A stretch of 64,000 nt of DNA from Acidobacteriota bacterium (GTDB lineage Bacteria; Actinomycetota; Acidimicrobiia; Acidimicrobiales; Microtrichaceae), in NCBI GenBank assembly GCA_003577145.1, contig QEUP01000014.1:26178-90177 (forward strand), given 5' to 3'. The position numbers and the translations under genes are program-made. Of the stretch, positions 44,880 through 53,949 are shown in pieces (the first letter of the stretch is position 1; every line of letters begins with the position of its first letter). The notes beneath the pieces were generated by a model that saw nothing but the letters and a program-made list of their open reading frames with translations, made no database searches and was not told the origin of the DNA.

Positions 44880-46175
44880 TTAAGGGTCAAGGGCGAGCGC
44901 CTCGGCGGCGTGGGGGTACAGCTGGTCGCTCAGCTCGGGGTAGCTCGCCAGGAAGTAGGCGAAGATCTCGGTCGCGTCCTCCAGCAGCCGGCGGGTCGGC
45001 ACGAGGGTCCGGGCATAGCGGTCGAAGTAGGCGATCTGCTTCGCCAGCATGACCAGCTCGCGGGGAACCCTCACGCCGTGGCGGAACAGCACAGCCAACG
45101 CCCGCCGCACCAAGGGGGAGACCTCGACCGACGCCAGGCCCCGCTCGAGCCGGGGGGACAGGGCTCGATCGAGGGCGTCAGCCAACTCATCGCGCCGAGC
45201 AGGCACGACCCCGAACTCATCCAACCCTTCGAGGACCAGCGGGAAATCCCGGTGCAACGCCCCGGCGAACATGCGCCCCGCAGCGACGGCTTGGCCGGCG
45301 CTGAGGCTCGAGACGATGCCCCAATCGATCCAAGCCATCCGGCCGTCGTCGCCGATCAGCACGTTGCCGGCATGCAGGTCGCCGTGGAAGCGACGCCGGA
45401 CCAGGGCCATCTCCTGCAGCCGCAACAGCATGGTCTGCAGCAGGGGCGCCGGATCGAGGCCTGCGCTACGCAACGCAACCCGCGAGTCGATCGGGAAGCC
45501 GTCGAACCACTCGGTCGCGAGCACCTCCCGGTCACCGCCCAGCGGTGCCGGTACCACCACCTCCTCGGCGCCGAGATGCGACAGGAATCCCCGCGCCGAT
45601 TCCATCTCAGCCGCCTCGGCTTCGAGGTCGAGCTCGCGGCGCAAGGTGTGAGCGAAATCCTCCACCACCTCATCGAGTCGCAGCCGGCCTGTCAGTGGGA
45701 TGGTCCGCTCCAGCGCCGGCGCCAACCGCTGGAGCACCATCAGGTCCAGTTCCACCTCGGCGGCTATCCCCGGTCTCAAGACCTTGATGGCCGCCGGCCG
45801 CCCGTCCACCTGCGCCCGGTGCACCTGAGCCAGAGAGGCCGCGGCGACCGGCACCGGGTCGAAGCCACTCAGGCGGTCACCGAGCGCCCGCTCGGCGCGC
45901 TGGCGGGCTCGCGCCGCGTCGAACGCGGGCAGGTCATCGAGCAGCCCGCGGAACTCGGCGCGCACACCGGCGGGGAACAGTGCAGGCGTCGACGCCACGA
46001 CCTGGCCGAACTTCACGAAGACGGGGCCGAGGCCCACGAACGCGCGTCGCATGCCCCGGTACGGCCGGCCGGTGAGGGCGTGCAGAGGAGCGGCGGCTGC
46101 CCCCAGTCCCAGCGTCGCGGTGACGCGTGCGCAACGGCGGGCCGGCACGGTGTCGAGCTGAGCGGATCCGCTCAT
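44880..46175 (-). CDS. ABC1/UbiB-family atypical kinase
   Basis: 431 residues. The family's KxGQ motif (KFGQVVAS), Ala-rich nucleotide loop region (AAASLAQVH), Lys in AAIKVLRP, then FHGDLHAGNVLI and IDWG as catalytic and metal-binding loops. UbiB proteins assist isoprenoid-quinone and other prenyl-lipid metabolism. Located just upstream of the prenyl operon but separated from it by the dyad at 44862, so transcription may be distinct. It starts 9 nt after the ABC ATPase gene. Confidence 0.87.
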   Translation of the reverse strand: MSGSAQLDTVPARRCARVTATLGLGAAAAPLHALTGRPYRGMRRAFVGLGPVFVKFGQVVASTPALFPAGVRAEFRGLLDDLPAFDAARARQRAERALGDRLSGFDPVPVAAASLAQVHRAQVDGRPAAIKVLRPGIAAEVELDLMVLQRLAPALERTIPLTGRLRLDEVVEDFAHTLRRELDLEAEAAEMESARGFLSHLGAEEVVVPAPLGGDREVLATEWFDGFPIDSRVALRSAGLDPAPLLQTMLLRLQEMALVRRRFHGDLHAGNVLIGDDGRMAWIDWGIVSSLSAGQAVAAGRMFAGALHRDFPLVLEGLDEFGVVPARRDELADALDRALSPRLERGLASVEVSPLVRRALAVLFRHGVRVPRELVMLAKQIAYFDRYARTLVPTRRLLEDATEIFAYFLASYPELSDQLYPHAAEALALDP

Positions 46176-46184
46176 GTGGTGACC

Positions 46185-46973
46185 TCAGGTCTCTTCGGGT
46201 CCATCCTGGCCGAACGCCACCTCCCCCAGGTAGCTGGTCTCGAGCAGTTCGTGCCGGGCGGCCAACTCGGTGGCCGGGCCTTCGAGCACGAGGCGCCCAC
46301 CGCTGAGCACGTATGCCCGATCGGCGGCGGCCAGCGCCATTGACACCTGCTGTTCGACCAGCATGATCCCGGTACCGGTTCCGTCGGCGATCTCCCTCAA
46401 GGACATGAGCAACTGCTTCACCAGCAGCGGCGCCAGGCCCAGGCTGAGCTCGTCGAGCACCAGCAATCGCGGCCGGCTCAACAGCGCCCTCGCCAACCCC
46501 AGCATCCGCTGCTCACCGCCCGACAGCAGCCCCGCCTTGCGGCCCAGCAGGTCCTGCAGCGCCGGGAACCGATCCAGCACGCCCTCGAGGTCTGCTCGCC
46601 TCCGGCCGGGTACGAAACCCAACCGCAGGTTCTCCCGCACGGTCAGGTCGAAGAACAACGCAGTGCCCTCCGGTACGAACGCCAGGCCCCGGCGCGCCAC
46701 CCGATGGGCGCGCCCCGACCGCCGCCGACCGACCGGCTCACCGAGAACGCTGATCTCACCCGCCAGCGAGGGCAGCAGCCCCGCCACCGTCAACAAGGTG
46801 GTGGTCTTGCCCGCACCGTTGGGACCGAGCAGCGCCACCACCTCGCCGGCACTGATCTCGATATCGAGGTCGAACACCGCCGGCACCCCGCCGTAGCCGC
46901 CGGTCAGGCCCCGCGTCACCAGCAGGACCTCGCCGCCGGTCCTCCCTCCGGCAGCGGCATCAACCCGCCCCAT
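46185..46973 (-). CDS. livF: Branched-chain amino acid-type ABC transporter ATP-binding protein (LivF)
   Basis: 262 residues. Walker A GPNGAGKT, signature LLSGGEQRMLGLA, Walker B LLVLDE and switch His replaced by the VEQQ seen in LivF. ATG 46973 (AAGGTGATGG upstream) overlaps the livG end; ATG 46979 is the alternative. Part of a complete HAAT-family importer. The symbol denotes family position only; the substrate need not be an amino acid. Confidence 0.87.
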   Translation of the reverse strand: MGRVDAAAGGRTGGEVLLVTRGLTGGYGGVPAVFDLDIEISAGEVVALLGPNGAGKTTTLLTVAGLLPSLAGEISVLGEPVGRRRSGRAHRVARRGLAFVPEGTALFFDLTVRENLRLGFVPGRRRADLEGVLDRFPALQDLLGRKAGLLSGGEQRMLGLARALLSRPRLLVLDELSLGLAPLLVKQLLMSLREIADGTGTGIMLVEQQVSMALAAADRAYVLSGGRLVLEGPATELAARHELLETSYLGEVAFGQDGPEET

Positions 46974-47754
46974 GGCCATCACCTTCGATACCGTCAGCGG
47001 CGGCCTCCTCTGCCAACCCCAGGTAGGCCTCGATGACGCGCGGATCCTTGCGCACCTCCCCCGGTGGGCCCGCACTCAAGACGCTGCCGAAGTCGAGAAC
47101 CCAGATGGTGTCGCAGACCTCGAGCACCAGGCCCATGTCGTGATCGACCAGCAAGATGGTGGTGCCACCCTCCACGGTCTCGACCAGCAGACGCCGCAAC
47201 ACCCCCCGCTCGCCGGAATCGAGGCCCGCCGCAGGCTCGTCGAGAATCACCAGCTTCGGCCTGGCGACCAGGGCTCGCGCCACCGTCACCAGCTTGCGCT
47301 GCCCGTGCGAGAGCTCGGTCACCACCACGTCGGCCACTCGAGCGAGCCCGGCCGACGCCAGCACGATCTCTACCGCTTCGCTACGCTGCGCCGCCTTGCG
47401 ACGTGCCACGCTCGCCAGAGCCGACCACCACGGGGCCATCTCCGCGGCCACCGTGAGGTTCTCGCGCACCGTCAGGTCCTCGAGCAGCTCGAGGGACTGG
47501 AACGTCCGGGCCAGGCCCCGCCAGCTGCGACGGTGAGCCGGCAGCCTCTCGATCGAGCTTCCATCGAAGTCGATTCGCCCCGATGCCAGCTCGACGAAGC
47601 CGGTCACCGCGTCGATCAGGGTGGTCTTACCCGCGCCGTTGGGACCGATCAGCCCGGTCATGCTCCCGTGCTCGACGTCAAGCGACACGTGGTCCACCGC
47701 ATGGACACCGCCGAAGGTCACCGTGACATCAGTGAGGGCTAGCAGCGGACTCAC
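46960..47754 (-). CDS. livG: Branched-chain amino acid-type ABC transporter ATP-binding protein (LivG)
   Basis: 264 residues. Walker A GPNGAGKT, signature ELSHGQRKLVTVA, Walker B LVILDEPAAGLD and switch VDHDMGLV. Starts like LivG (LLALTDVTVTFGGVHAVD). GTG 47754 overlaps the permease end by 26 nt; its own end overlaps livF. Confidence 0.88.
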   Translation of the reverse strand: MSPLLALTDVTVTFGGVHAVDHVSLDVEHGSMTGLIGPNGAGKTTLIDAVTGFVELASGRIDFDGSSIERLPAHRRSWRGLARTFQSLELLEDLTVRENLTVAAEMAPWWSALASVARRKAAQRSEAVEIVLASAGLARVADVVVTELSHGQRKLVTVARALVARPKLVILDEPAAGLDSGERGVLRRLLVETVEGGTTILLVDHDMGLVLEVCDTIWVLDFGSVLSAGPPGEVRKDPRVIEAYLGLAEEAAADGIEGDGHGAG

Positions 47755-49765
47755 GCTGCACCTCCCTCTGCGCGCCGGTATCGTCGGCAGCACCGACCTC
47801 CACCACGGTCGAGCCCGGTGCTTTGATGAGTGATCGCAGTCGTGCCCACCCGCTGCCGATGGCTCCGGCGATCCCCTCGGGCCACAGCGCGGCCGCCACT
47901 ATCAGGCCGATACCGCTGACCATCAGCTGGTACTTCCCGAGCCCGGCCCACTCCTCGAGCACGGTGAACAACAGGCCGTTGGCCACCAGCAACCCGCCGA
48001 TGAGAGCACCGGAGACCCGGTTGATGCCGCCGATGAAGGCCACCGCGACGAAGGTCAGCGACGCGAACACGCTGAACGAGGTGAACGACACGCGGGAGAA
48101 CTGGTAGCCGATCATGGCGCCCGCCATGCCGGCGATGAAGGCGGAGATGCCGAAGGCCACCAGCTTGGTGGCTGCGACGTCTATGCCGGCAGCAGCGGCG
48201 GCGCGCTCGTTGGCGCGCACGGCCAGCATCTGGCGGCCGATGGTGCTGCGCCTCAGGTTGGCGACTCCCAGGCCGACCAACGCCACCACGACCAACGCGA
48301 AGATGCCGAACGCGACCCGCGGGTAGGCCGCGCTGCTCTCGCCCCCGATGCTCAGATCGAGCCCCCAGAGGTGCGGCAATGGCACCTTGCTACCCTCGAA
48401 ACCGCCGGTCAGGTCAGGGTTCTTGAAGACCAGCTCCTCGATGGCCACCGCGGCGGCAAGGGTGGCGATCGCCAGGTTCACCCCGCGCACCCGCAGCGCC
48501 GGCACGCCGACGGCGAGCCCGGCGAGCGCGGCTATGCAGGCCGCCAGCAGCGGAGCCAGCGGAAACGGGATCCCCACGCCCTCTCCCAGCTTGCTCAGGG
48601 CGAAGCCGGCGATCCCCGCGAAGGCCATCTGACCCAGCGAGATCTGACCCACGAAACCGGTGAGCACGACAAGCGACAGGCACACCAGCGCCGCTATGAG
48701 GCTTGCTATGAGGGCCGCTCGGTAGCTGCCCTGGAGGATGAACAAACCCGCCGCGCCCAAAGCGACCAGCACTCCGGTGCTGGCCAGCACCCTGCGCGGC
48801 TGGGGAGGTTGGGGCGCGCGTCGCTCGACGATCGCGCCTCGGCTGGGTAGGACGCGACCGCCCAGCGCGACCACCACCAGGATCACGAGGAACGGAATGC
48901 CCTCACGAAGGCCTACGCGGGGCAGCCAGGAGACGCTCGCCTGGAGCTTGATGATCCCCGCCTGGGCCATGCCGAGCGCCAGGCCGCCCGCGACGGTCAA
49001 GCCGAACCTGGAGAAGCGGCCGATCAGAGCCGCGCCCAACGCCGGCACCACCAGCAGCGTGAACGTGCCGGGATCGAGAAGGGTGAGCGGCGCGAGCAGT
49101 ATCCCCGCCGCGCCGCTCAACACCCCGGCCAGCGTCCAGTTGAGGGCCGCCAGCAGGTTCCGCGAGCGACCCAGCAGCACGATGCCCGTCTCGTTCTCGG
49201 CCGAGGCCCGGGTGGCGAGGCCGAAGGCGGTGAACCGGTACAGGGCCCACAGCCCCACACCGAGCAGGACGGCCAGCACGGCCAGGTAGATCCTGTCCCT
49301 GGGTATGTTCATGCCGAGCAGTTCCACCGGCTCGCTGGGGAGGATCGGTGCCACACCCAACGTCGCCGAACCGAAGCGCAGGACCACGAAGGCCTGCAGG
49401 GTGATCATGAGCCCCACCGCACCGACCACCTTGGCCAGGGCCGAGGCATGCAGCAGCGGGCGGAACACGAGCAGGTAGGAGACCAGCCCCAGCAGCGCCG
49501 CGAACGCCAGCGAGATGATCAGCGCCACCAGGAAGGGGACCTCGTCGGCGAGGTGGATCTGGGACGGCAGGCCGGGAACCGGCAGGTGTAGATCCCCCGA
49601 CGAGCGCAGTTCGGCGAACACGAACGTCGTGCACATCGCCATCGCCCCGACCGCGAAGTTCACCACCCCCGACGCCCGGTAGGTCAGGACCACGCCCGAC
49701 CCGAACAACGCATAAACGGCGCCGCTGCCCAGGCCCAGCAGCAGCGGCGCCAGGAATGTCTCCAT
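47729..49765 (-). CDS. Fused LivH-LivM-type ABC permease
   Basis: 678 residues. The N-terminal half (~1-300) matches LivH (GLGSGAVYALFGSGVVLTYRASGVVNFAVGAM). The C-terminal half (~330-640) matches LivM (LTGFVGQISLGQMAFAGIAG and RVSFTSFSVFASLTFVAVAFIGG). A charged linker (~300-325) joins them. These are normally two genes; here one chain forms the membrane pore. ATG 49765 follows the substrate-binding gene by 3 nt. Confidence 0.9.
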   Translation of the reverse strand: METFLAPLLLGLGSGAVYALFGSGVVLTYRASGVVNFAVGAMAMCTTFVFAELRSSGDLHLPVPGLPSQIHLADEVPFLVALIISLAFAALLGLVSYLLVFRPLLHASALAKVVGAVGLMITLQAFVVLRFGSATLGVAPILPSEPVELLGMNIPRDRIYLAVLAVLLGVGLWALYRFTAFGLATRASAENETGIVLLGRSRNLLAALNWTLAGVLSGAAGILLAPLTLLDPGTFTLLVVPALGAALIGRFSRFGLTVAGGLALGMAQAGIIKLQASVSWLPRVGLREGIPFLVILVVVALGGRVLPSRGAIVERRAPQPPQPRRVLASTGVLVALGAAGLFILQGSYRAALIASLIAALVCLSLVVLTGFVGQISLGQMAFAGIAGFALSKLGEGVGIPFPLAPLLAACIAALAGLAVGVPALRVRGVNLAIATLAAAVAIEELVFKNPDLTGGFEGSKVPLPHLWGLDLSIGGESSAAYPRVAFGIFALVVVALVGLGVANLRRSTIGRQMLAVRANERAAAAAGIDVAATKLVAFGISAFIAGMAGAMIGYQFSRVSFTSFSVFASLTFVAVAFIGGINRVSGALIGGLLVANGLLFTVLEEWAGLGKYQLMVSGIGLIVAAALWPEGIAGAIGSGWARLRSLIKAPGSTVVEVGAADDTGAQREVQRESAASPH

Positions 49766-49768
49766 CCG

Positions 49769-51043
49769 TCAGAGCAGCTCAGCGCCGGATATCCATCCCC
49801 CTCCCACGTCGCTCATCTCTCCGTCCTCGAGTTGCAGGATCAGGGCATGGGCATCGCACACCGCCGGCGCGAACGAGACCTGCTCGCGGTTGCAGGTGTA
49901 GGGGTGAGCCATGAAGTTGGGCTGGTCCTCCGTGGCGTTGAGCGCCTCGGTGAGCGCCTCCGGTGTGATGTTTTCACCGCCCATCTCGACGAACAGGTTG
50001 TAGAGGTTCATCACGTTGGAGAACCCCATCTGGGCGAGCATCGACATGGTGATGTCACCGTCGCCGTACTCGTCGAGCGCCTCACGGAAGGTCTTCACGT
50101 CGGCATCGGAGGTGTCGTCGTACCAGATCATCTCGGTGCTGAAGTAGCTGCCGTCGGCCGCGGTCGATGCCGTCTCCAGGATGCTCTGGTCGGTGCAGCC
50201 ACCCGAGTAGGTCATGGCGGCCTCGATGCCGAGGGACTGGGCGGCCTGCATGATCCCCGCGCAGGCCTGACCGGCCAGCATCACCATGATCACGTCGGGG
50301 TCACCCTCGGCCGCGACGCTGAGCGAGGCTGTGAAGTCGGTGGCGTTCTGGTCCTCCGGCACGAGGGTGACGTCGGTTATGCCGACCTCCTCGAGCAGAT
50401 CCTCTCCGAAGGTTGTGGCGGCCAGGGCCCCCTGAGGGATGTCGGCGTGGAGGATCGCCACCTTCTGGGCCTCCAGCGTCTCGTCGATGAACATCACCTG
50501 GGCGCCGAACTCGGCCAGCGTGCCGCCGACGAAGAGATACGAGTTGTCCGCCGTGTACTCGGCCAGGCCCACCGGCGCGGTGCCGGCCAGGGACACTCCC
50601 GCCGCAGCATAGATCGGCAGGGACACGTCGGTACCGAGATCGGCCCCGCCGGTCACCGCCACCGGATCTGCTTCCAGGATCTGGTTGGCGCAGGCCTCGG
50701 ACTCCTCGGGCGAGCCGCTCGACACGCACACCTCGAGCTGGATGGGCCGGCCATCGACCCCGCCCAACTCGTAGTTGATGTAGTCCACCGCCGCCTGGGC
50801 CGACTCCCGGGACTCGGGGAACGAGGCGATGGCGCTGTCCTCCAGGCTCATGAAGCCGACCACTATGGGTTCGCCGCTGGGCAGCTCCCGATCCTGGGCG
50901 TCGTCGCCGCCCCCGGAGCCGTCGCCGCCGCCGCCGTCGTCGTCGGAACACGAGACGGCCAACAGCGCCAAGGCGGCGATTGCAGCCAGCAGCCGCGTCG
51001 CTGTGCGGCGGCCGGATAGTGACCTCGAATAGGGCTTGCGCAT
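49769..51043 (-). CDS. ABC transporter substrate-binding lipoprotein (LivK type)
   Basis: 424 residues. Lipoprotein signal with lipobox LLAVSC, then an acidic Gly-rich linker (DDDGGGGDGSGGGDD) and a type I periplasmic-binding fold (IVVGFMSLEDSAIASFPE…). It captures the transported solute outside the cell. ATG 51043 has AAGGGG upstream. First gene of the transporter operon, under a TetR-type dyad 56 nt upstream, so uptake appears co-regulated with the pathway operons. Confidence 0.9.
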   Translation of the reverse strand: MRKPYSRSLSGRRTATRLLAAIAALALLAVSCSDDDGGGGDGSGGGDDAQDRELPSGEPIVVGFMSLEDSAIASFPESRESAQAAVDYINYELGGVDGRPIQLEVCVSSGSPEESEACANQILEADPVAVTGGADLGTDVSLPIYAAAGVSLAGTAPVGLAEYTADNSYLFVGGTLAEFGAQVMFIDETLEAQKVAILHADIPQGALAATTFGEDLLEEVGITDVTLVPEDQNATDFTASLSVAAEGDPDVIMVMLAGQACAGIMQAAQSLGIEAAMTYSGGCTDQSILETASTAADGSYFSTEMIWYDDTSDADVKTFREALDEYGDGDITMSMLAQMGFSNVMNLYNLFVEMGGENITPEALTEALNATEDQPNFMAHPYTCNREQVSFAPAVCDAHALILQLEDGEMSDVGGGWISGAELL

Positions 51044-51099
51044 GTTCAAATCCCCTTCCCCGACAGACACCCCCAACACCAGCCGTATTCAAGCACAAG

Positions 51100-51115
51100 A
51101 AGTGAGTGCTTGCTA
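51100..51115. promoter_or_regulatory. TetR-type operator dyad, site 3
   Basis: AAGTGAGT|GCTTGCTA, 56 nt upstream of the substrate-binding lipoprotein ATG. An outer repeat CAAGCAC (51090-51096) also pairs with GTGCTTG (51106-51112). Fits the shared consensus. Confidence 0.65.
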
Positions 51116-51137
51116 GCCTCAGTTGGCAAGTCCTTCG

Positions 51138-52136
51138 TCATGTGCCTTGCCGGGCTCGCACCGACAGGCCCTCTTCGTTGACCGCTCGCAGGGCCAGGGG
51201 CTCGGCCCCCCGGCGCACCTCGGCGTTGTTGGACTGCTCGAGGTCGCAAAAGCCGGTCATCTCGCCCACCCTGATCCTCCCCAGGCCCTCGACGACAGTC
51301 AGCCCGCGGATCGTGGTGACGACGCCGTCGACGGTCTCGGCCTCGAAGGCCAACTCCTCGCCGTCGGGCAGCCGCGCCGTCGCCGTCCCGCCCCGATGGG
51401 TGAGCCCGTCGGGTTCGAGATGTACGACGATGTCCACGTCTCGTAGCGCCGCGACCTCCCCATCCCGCACGACCAGGCCGACACGTGAGAGCTGGCCGGT
51501 GGCCAGGTGGGTGGTGATCATCGAGAACGAGAGGGGGGGTCCGACCGTTCCGGCCAACCAGCGGTGACCGACCAGCGCGGTCCAGTGCCTGACGCCCCAC
51601 GAGTGGTCGCGGTGCCCGAGCCCGTCGACGCTGAGCTCCCGGTCGCCGAGGCGCAACGACCCGTGCACCCGCCCTGCGATCTGGTAGTGGTCCGGGGCGA
51701 TGTCGACCGAGAGCAGCGAGTCGCTGGTCAGCGCCCAGTAGTTGTAGGCGGGGTAGAAGTCCTCGAAGTGCAGGACCATCTCGCAATCGGGTTCGTCCAC
51801 CTCGAAGGACAAGCCTCCGGAGAACCGCACCCGGTGGTGGGGACCGGCCTCGAAGACGTCGGGTCCGGTGCCGGCCGGGCTCAGCGCAACATGTTCGTCG
51901 GTGCGCCTGAACCTCGTGCCCTCGGTGCTGACCACCCCGCACAGGACGCTGGCGCTGCCCGCTGCGGGCTCCTGGCCGATTCTATGGAACCCGCCCACCC
52001 CCCTGTCGTCGTCCCACCAGCTCACCACGAAGCTCTCCTGCCAGGCAGCGTCGTCACCAGGCACATGGGGTCGCATGTCGGCCGGCCCGTAGCTGATGGC
52101 CTCCAGCTCGCTCGGGTTCCACCCATGCGGGCTCAT
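51138..52136 (-). CDS. AttH/CrtC-like lipocalin-type protein (DUF7064/DUF7065-like)
   Basis: 332 residues, mostly beta-strand. GLGHRDHSWGVRHW near residue 170 is the signature I associate with AttH/hydroxyneurosporene-hydratase-like and DUF7064 proteins. Those share a two-lipocalin fold that binds isoprenoids or other lipids; some hydrate or cyclise them. The catalytic role here is unproven. ATG 52136 overlaps the stop of the PEP-utilising gene (ATGA), so the two are coupled. Confidence 0.68.
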   Translation of the reverse strand: MSPHGWNPSELEAISYGPADMRPHVPGDDAAWQESFVVSWWDDDRGVGGFHRIGQEPAAGSASVLCGVVSTEGTRFRRTDEHVALSPAGTGPDVFEAGPHHRVRFSGGLSFEVDEPDCEMVLHFEDFYPAYNYWALTSDSLLSVDIAPDHYQIAGRVHGSLRLGDRELSVDGLGHRDHSWGVRHWTALVGHRWLAGTVGPPLSFSMITTHLATGQLSRVGLVVRDGEVAALRDVDIVVHLEPDGLTHRGGTATARLPDGEELAFEAETVDGVVTTIRGLTVVEGLGRIRVGEMTGFCDLEQSNNAEVRRGAEPLALRAVNEEGLSVRARQGT

Positions 52137-53776
52137 GGGTCGCTCCCGTTGACGCCATCCCTGCCGATGACCTGCACCTCACCGCTGTTGCCGTCCACCC
52201 GCAGGCGGTCACCGGAGCGCAGGCGCTCGGTGCCGGATTCGGTGCCGATGACGCAAGGGATGCCGAGCTCTCGTGCCACGATCGCGCCGTGGCTCATGGC
52301 GCCACCGATGTCGATGACCAGCCCCCCGGCGGTGAGGAACATCGAGACCCAGCTGGGGTCGGTGGTGCGGGCGACCAGGATCTCCCCGTCGACGAGCGGC
52401 TCGCAAGCGGCGGGATCGGTGATCACCCTGGCCGTGCCCTCCACGAGCCCGGGGGAAACGGGCACGCCGGTGATCGATCCTCCCACTGCGGTGGCGTCGC
52501 TGCGCCCGACCCGCTCGGCAACCGGTTGACCCTGGAATCGCTCGGGGATCCGCAGCTCGTGGTACTTCTCCCACTGCTGTCGACGTTGGCCGACCAGTTC
52601 TCCCGCGCCTGCGGGTGCTCCGTGCAGGACCTCGTCCAGGGTCAACATGAAGACGTCGTCGGGTGCGCCGAGGCCACCCCCGGCTGCCAGCCCCTCGCCG
52701 ATCGCGCGTGAGGTGGAGCGCACCACGTCCAGCAACTGCAGGAACGAGGTCTTGCCGACCTCCCGAAGCGGTATGTAGCGCCGGGCCATCTTGAGGACGA
52801 GGCGGGCCCGCTGGCGCGTCAACCCGCGCAGCGAGGCCATCAACTCCGCCTCGGCTGCCTCGCGCTCGGCCACCTGCCGGCGGTACGCCGCGCTGGGACT
52901 GCGATCCTCCGCCATGGATTCGTAGGTGCCCAACAACAGCCGCAAAGGGCCCGGCTCCTCCCGCCAGGAACGGCTGGACAGCTCGCCCTCCTCGGGACCG
53001 TGGAAGCCATGACGTTGCAGGAACGTCTCCAGCGCGAGCCGTTTGCGGGCCACGTCCCACAGGTCCGTGGCAACTGCGACCTCCTCCAGGCCGCCCAGAC
53101 CCGACGCCAACGACATCTCGAGCCCGGGCCGACCGGCCAACTCGGCCAGCACGCCCACCTGCTCGTACAACGCCTGTGCCAGCAGGGTGGCCATCGCGTG
53201 GTAGCGAACGGTGTTCTTGAAGCGCTCGGTCGTCTCGACCAACCGGCGCCGGCCCGCAGCCACATCACCAGGTCGATCCGTGACGCAGGCCCGCCAGTAG
53301 GTCTCGGACTCGGCTCGCAGAGCCGCCAGGCGCCGGGGCAGCAACGCCACCGCCAGCGGCAACTTGGTTGCCACAGCGGCGTAGCGGCTGCGGGAGGTCT
53401 TGATCTCCAGGCCCGGGCGGGCGCTGCCGAAGAACTGCTGCTCGAACGCCTCGGGTGAGCTGCCGGGGAACGCTGCGGCCACCCGCGCCAACAAGTCGAT
53501 GTTGGTGGCGACCCGCCCGAAGAAGATGGCCGCGAAGCGGTCCTCCATCGGAGGACTCACCTCAACTGCTGCGCGGGGGATGAGCCCGACGTCAGAGAAG
53601 CTCCACTGGGCGGCGTACTCCATGCACTCGCTCCAGAAGGTCCAACCGAGCGGGGTCGGCACCCCGGGGATCGCCTCGGCCACGTTGGCCGTCGTCCACC
53701 AGATGCCGGGGGGGCTGTGCTGGTGGAGGGGGTCGGCGCTCGGGTCGGTGCTCGGGTCGGCGCTCGGCGAGCTCAA
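52133..53776 (-). CDS. PEP-utilising/rifampin phosphotransferase-like protein without ATP-grasp domain
   Basis: 547 residues. It opens with WWTTANVAEAIPGVPTPLGW and continues as a long helical region like the substrate-binding domain of rifampin phosphotransferase. It ends in a swivelling phosphohistidine domain (GGAMSHGAIVARELGIPCVIG, His ~496). No ATP-grasp domain is encoded, so it needs a phosphate donor such as a partner protein. TTG 53776 was chosen for its GGGAGG site. The GTG at 53821 would put the dyad inside the coding region. Coupled to the DUF7064-like gene. Confidence 0.8.
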   Translation of the reverse strand: MSSPSADPSTDPSADPLHQHSPPGIWWTTANVAEAIPGVPTPLGWTFWSECMEYAAQWSFSDVGLIPRAAVEVSPPMEDRFAAIFFGRVATNIDLLARVAAAFPGSSPEAFEQQFFGSARPGLEIKTSRSRYAAVATKLPLAVALLPRRLAALRAESETYWRACVTDRPGDVAAGRRRLVETTERFKNTVRYHAMATLLAQALYEQVGVLAELAGRPGLEMSLASGLGGLEEVAVATDLWDVARKRLALETFLQRHGFHGPEEGELSSRSWREEPGPLRLLLGTYESMAEDRSPSAAYRRQVAEREAAEAELMASLRGLTRQRARLVLKMARRYIPLREVGKTSFLQLLDVVRSTSRAIGEGLAAGGGLGAPDDVFMLTLDEVLHGAPAGAGELVGQRRQQWEKYHELRIPERFQGQPVAERVGRSDATAVGGSITGVPVSPGLVEGTARVITDPAACEPLVDGEILVARTTDPSWVSMFLTAGGLVIDIGGAMSHGAIVARELGIPCVIGTESGTERLRSGDRLRVDGNSGEVQVIGRDGVNGSDP

Positions 53777-53807
53777 TCCTGGGTCCTCCCGATCTTCTTC
53801 TACATAG

Positions 53808-53823
53808 GAGCGAGCGCTCACTT
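53808..53823. promoter_or_regulatory. TetR-type operator dyad, site 4
   Basis: GAGCGAGC|GCTCACTT (reverse complement AAGTGAGCGCTCGCTC), 31 nt upstream of the TTG of the PEP-utilising gene, in the 173-nt space shared with the divergent amidase gene. It could affect both. Confidence 0.6.
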
Positions 53824-53949
53824 GCCACACGTAAGCTAGCACCGCGCCCGGGACCTGTCGACAGCCTTTCACGGCCGGCGGACCCGTCGCGAGCGCCGGC
53901 GCCGGCATCGTCTTGGCCGCCACCGCCGCTGTGGGCCACCATCTCGGGT

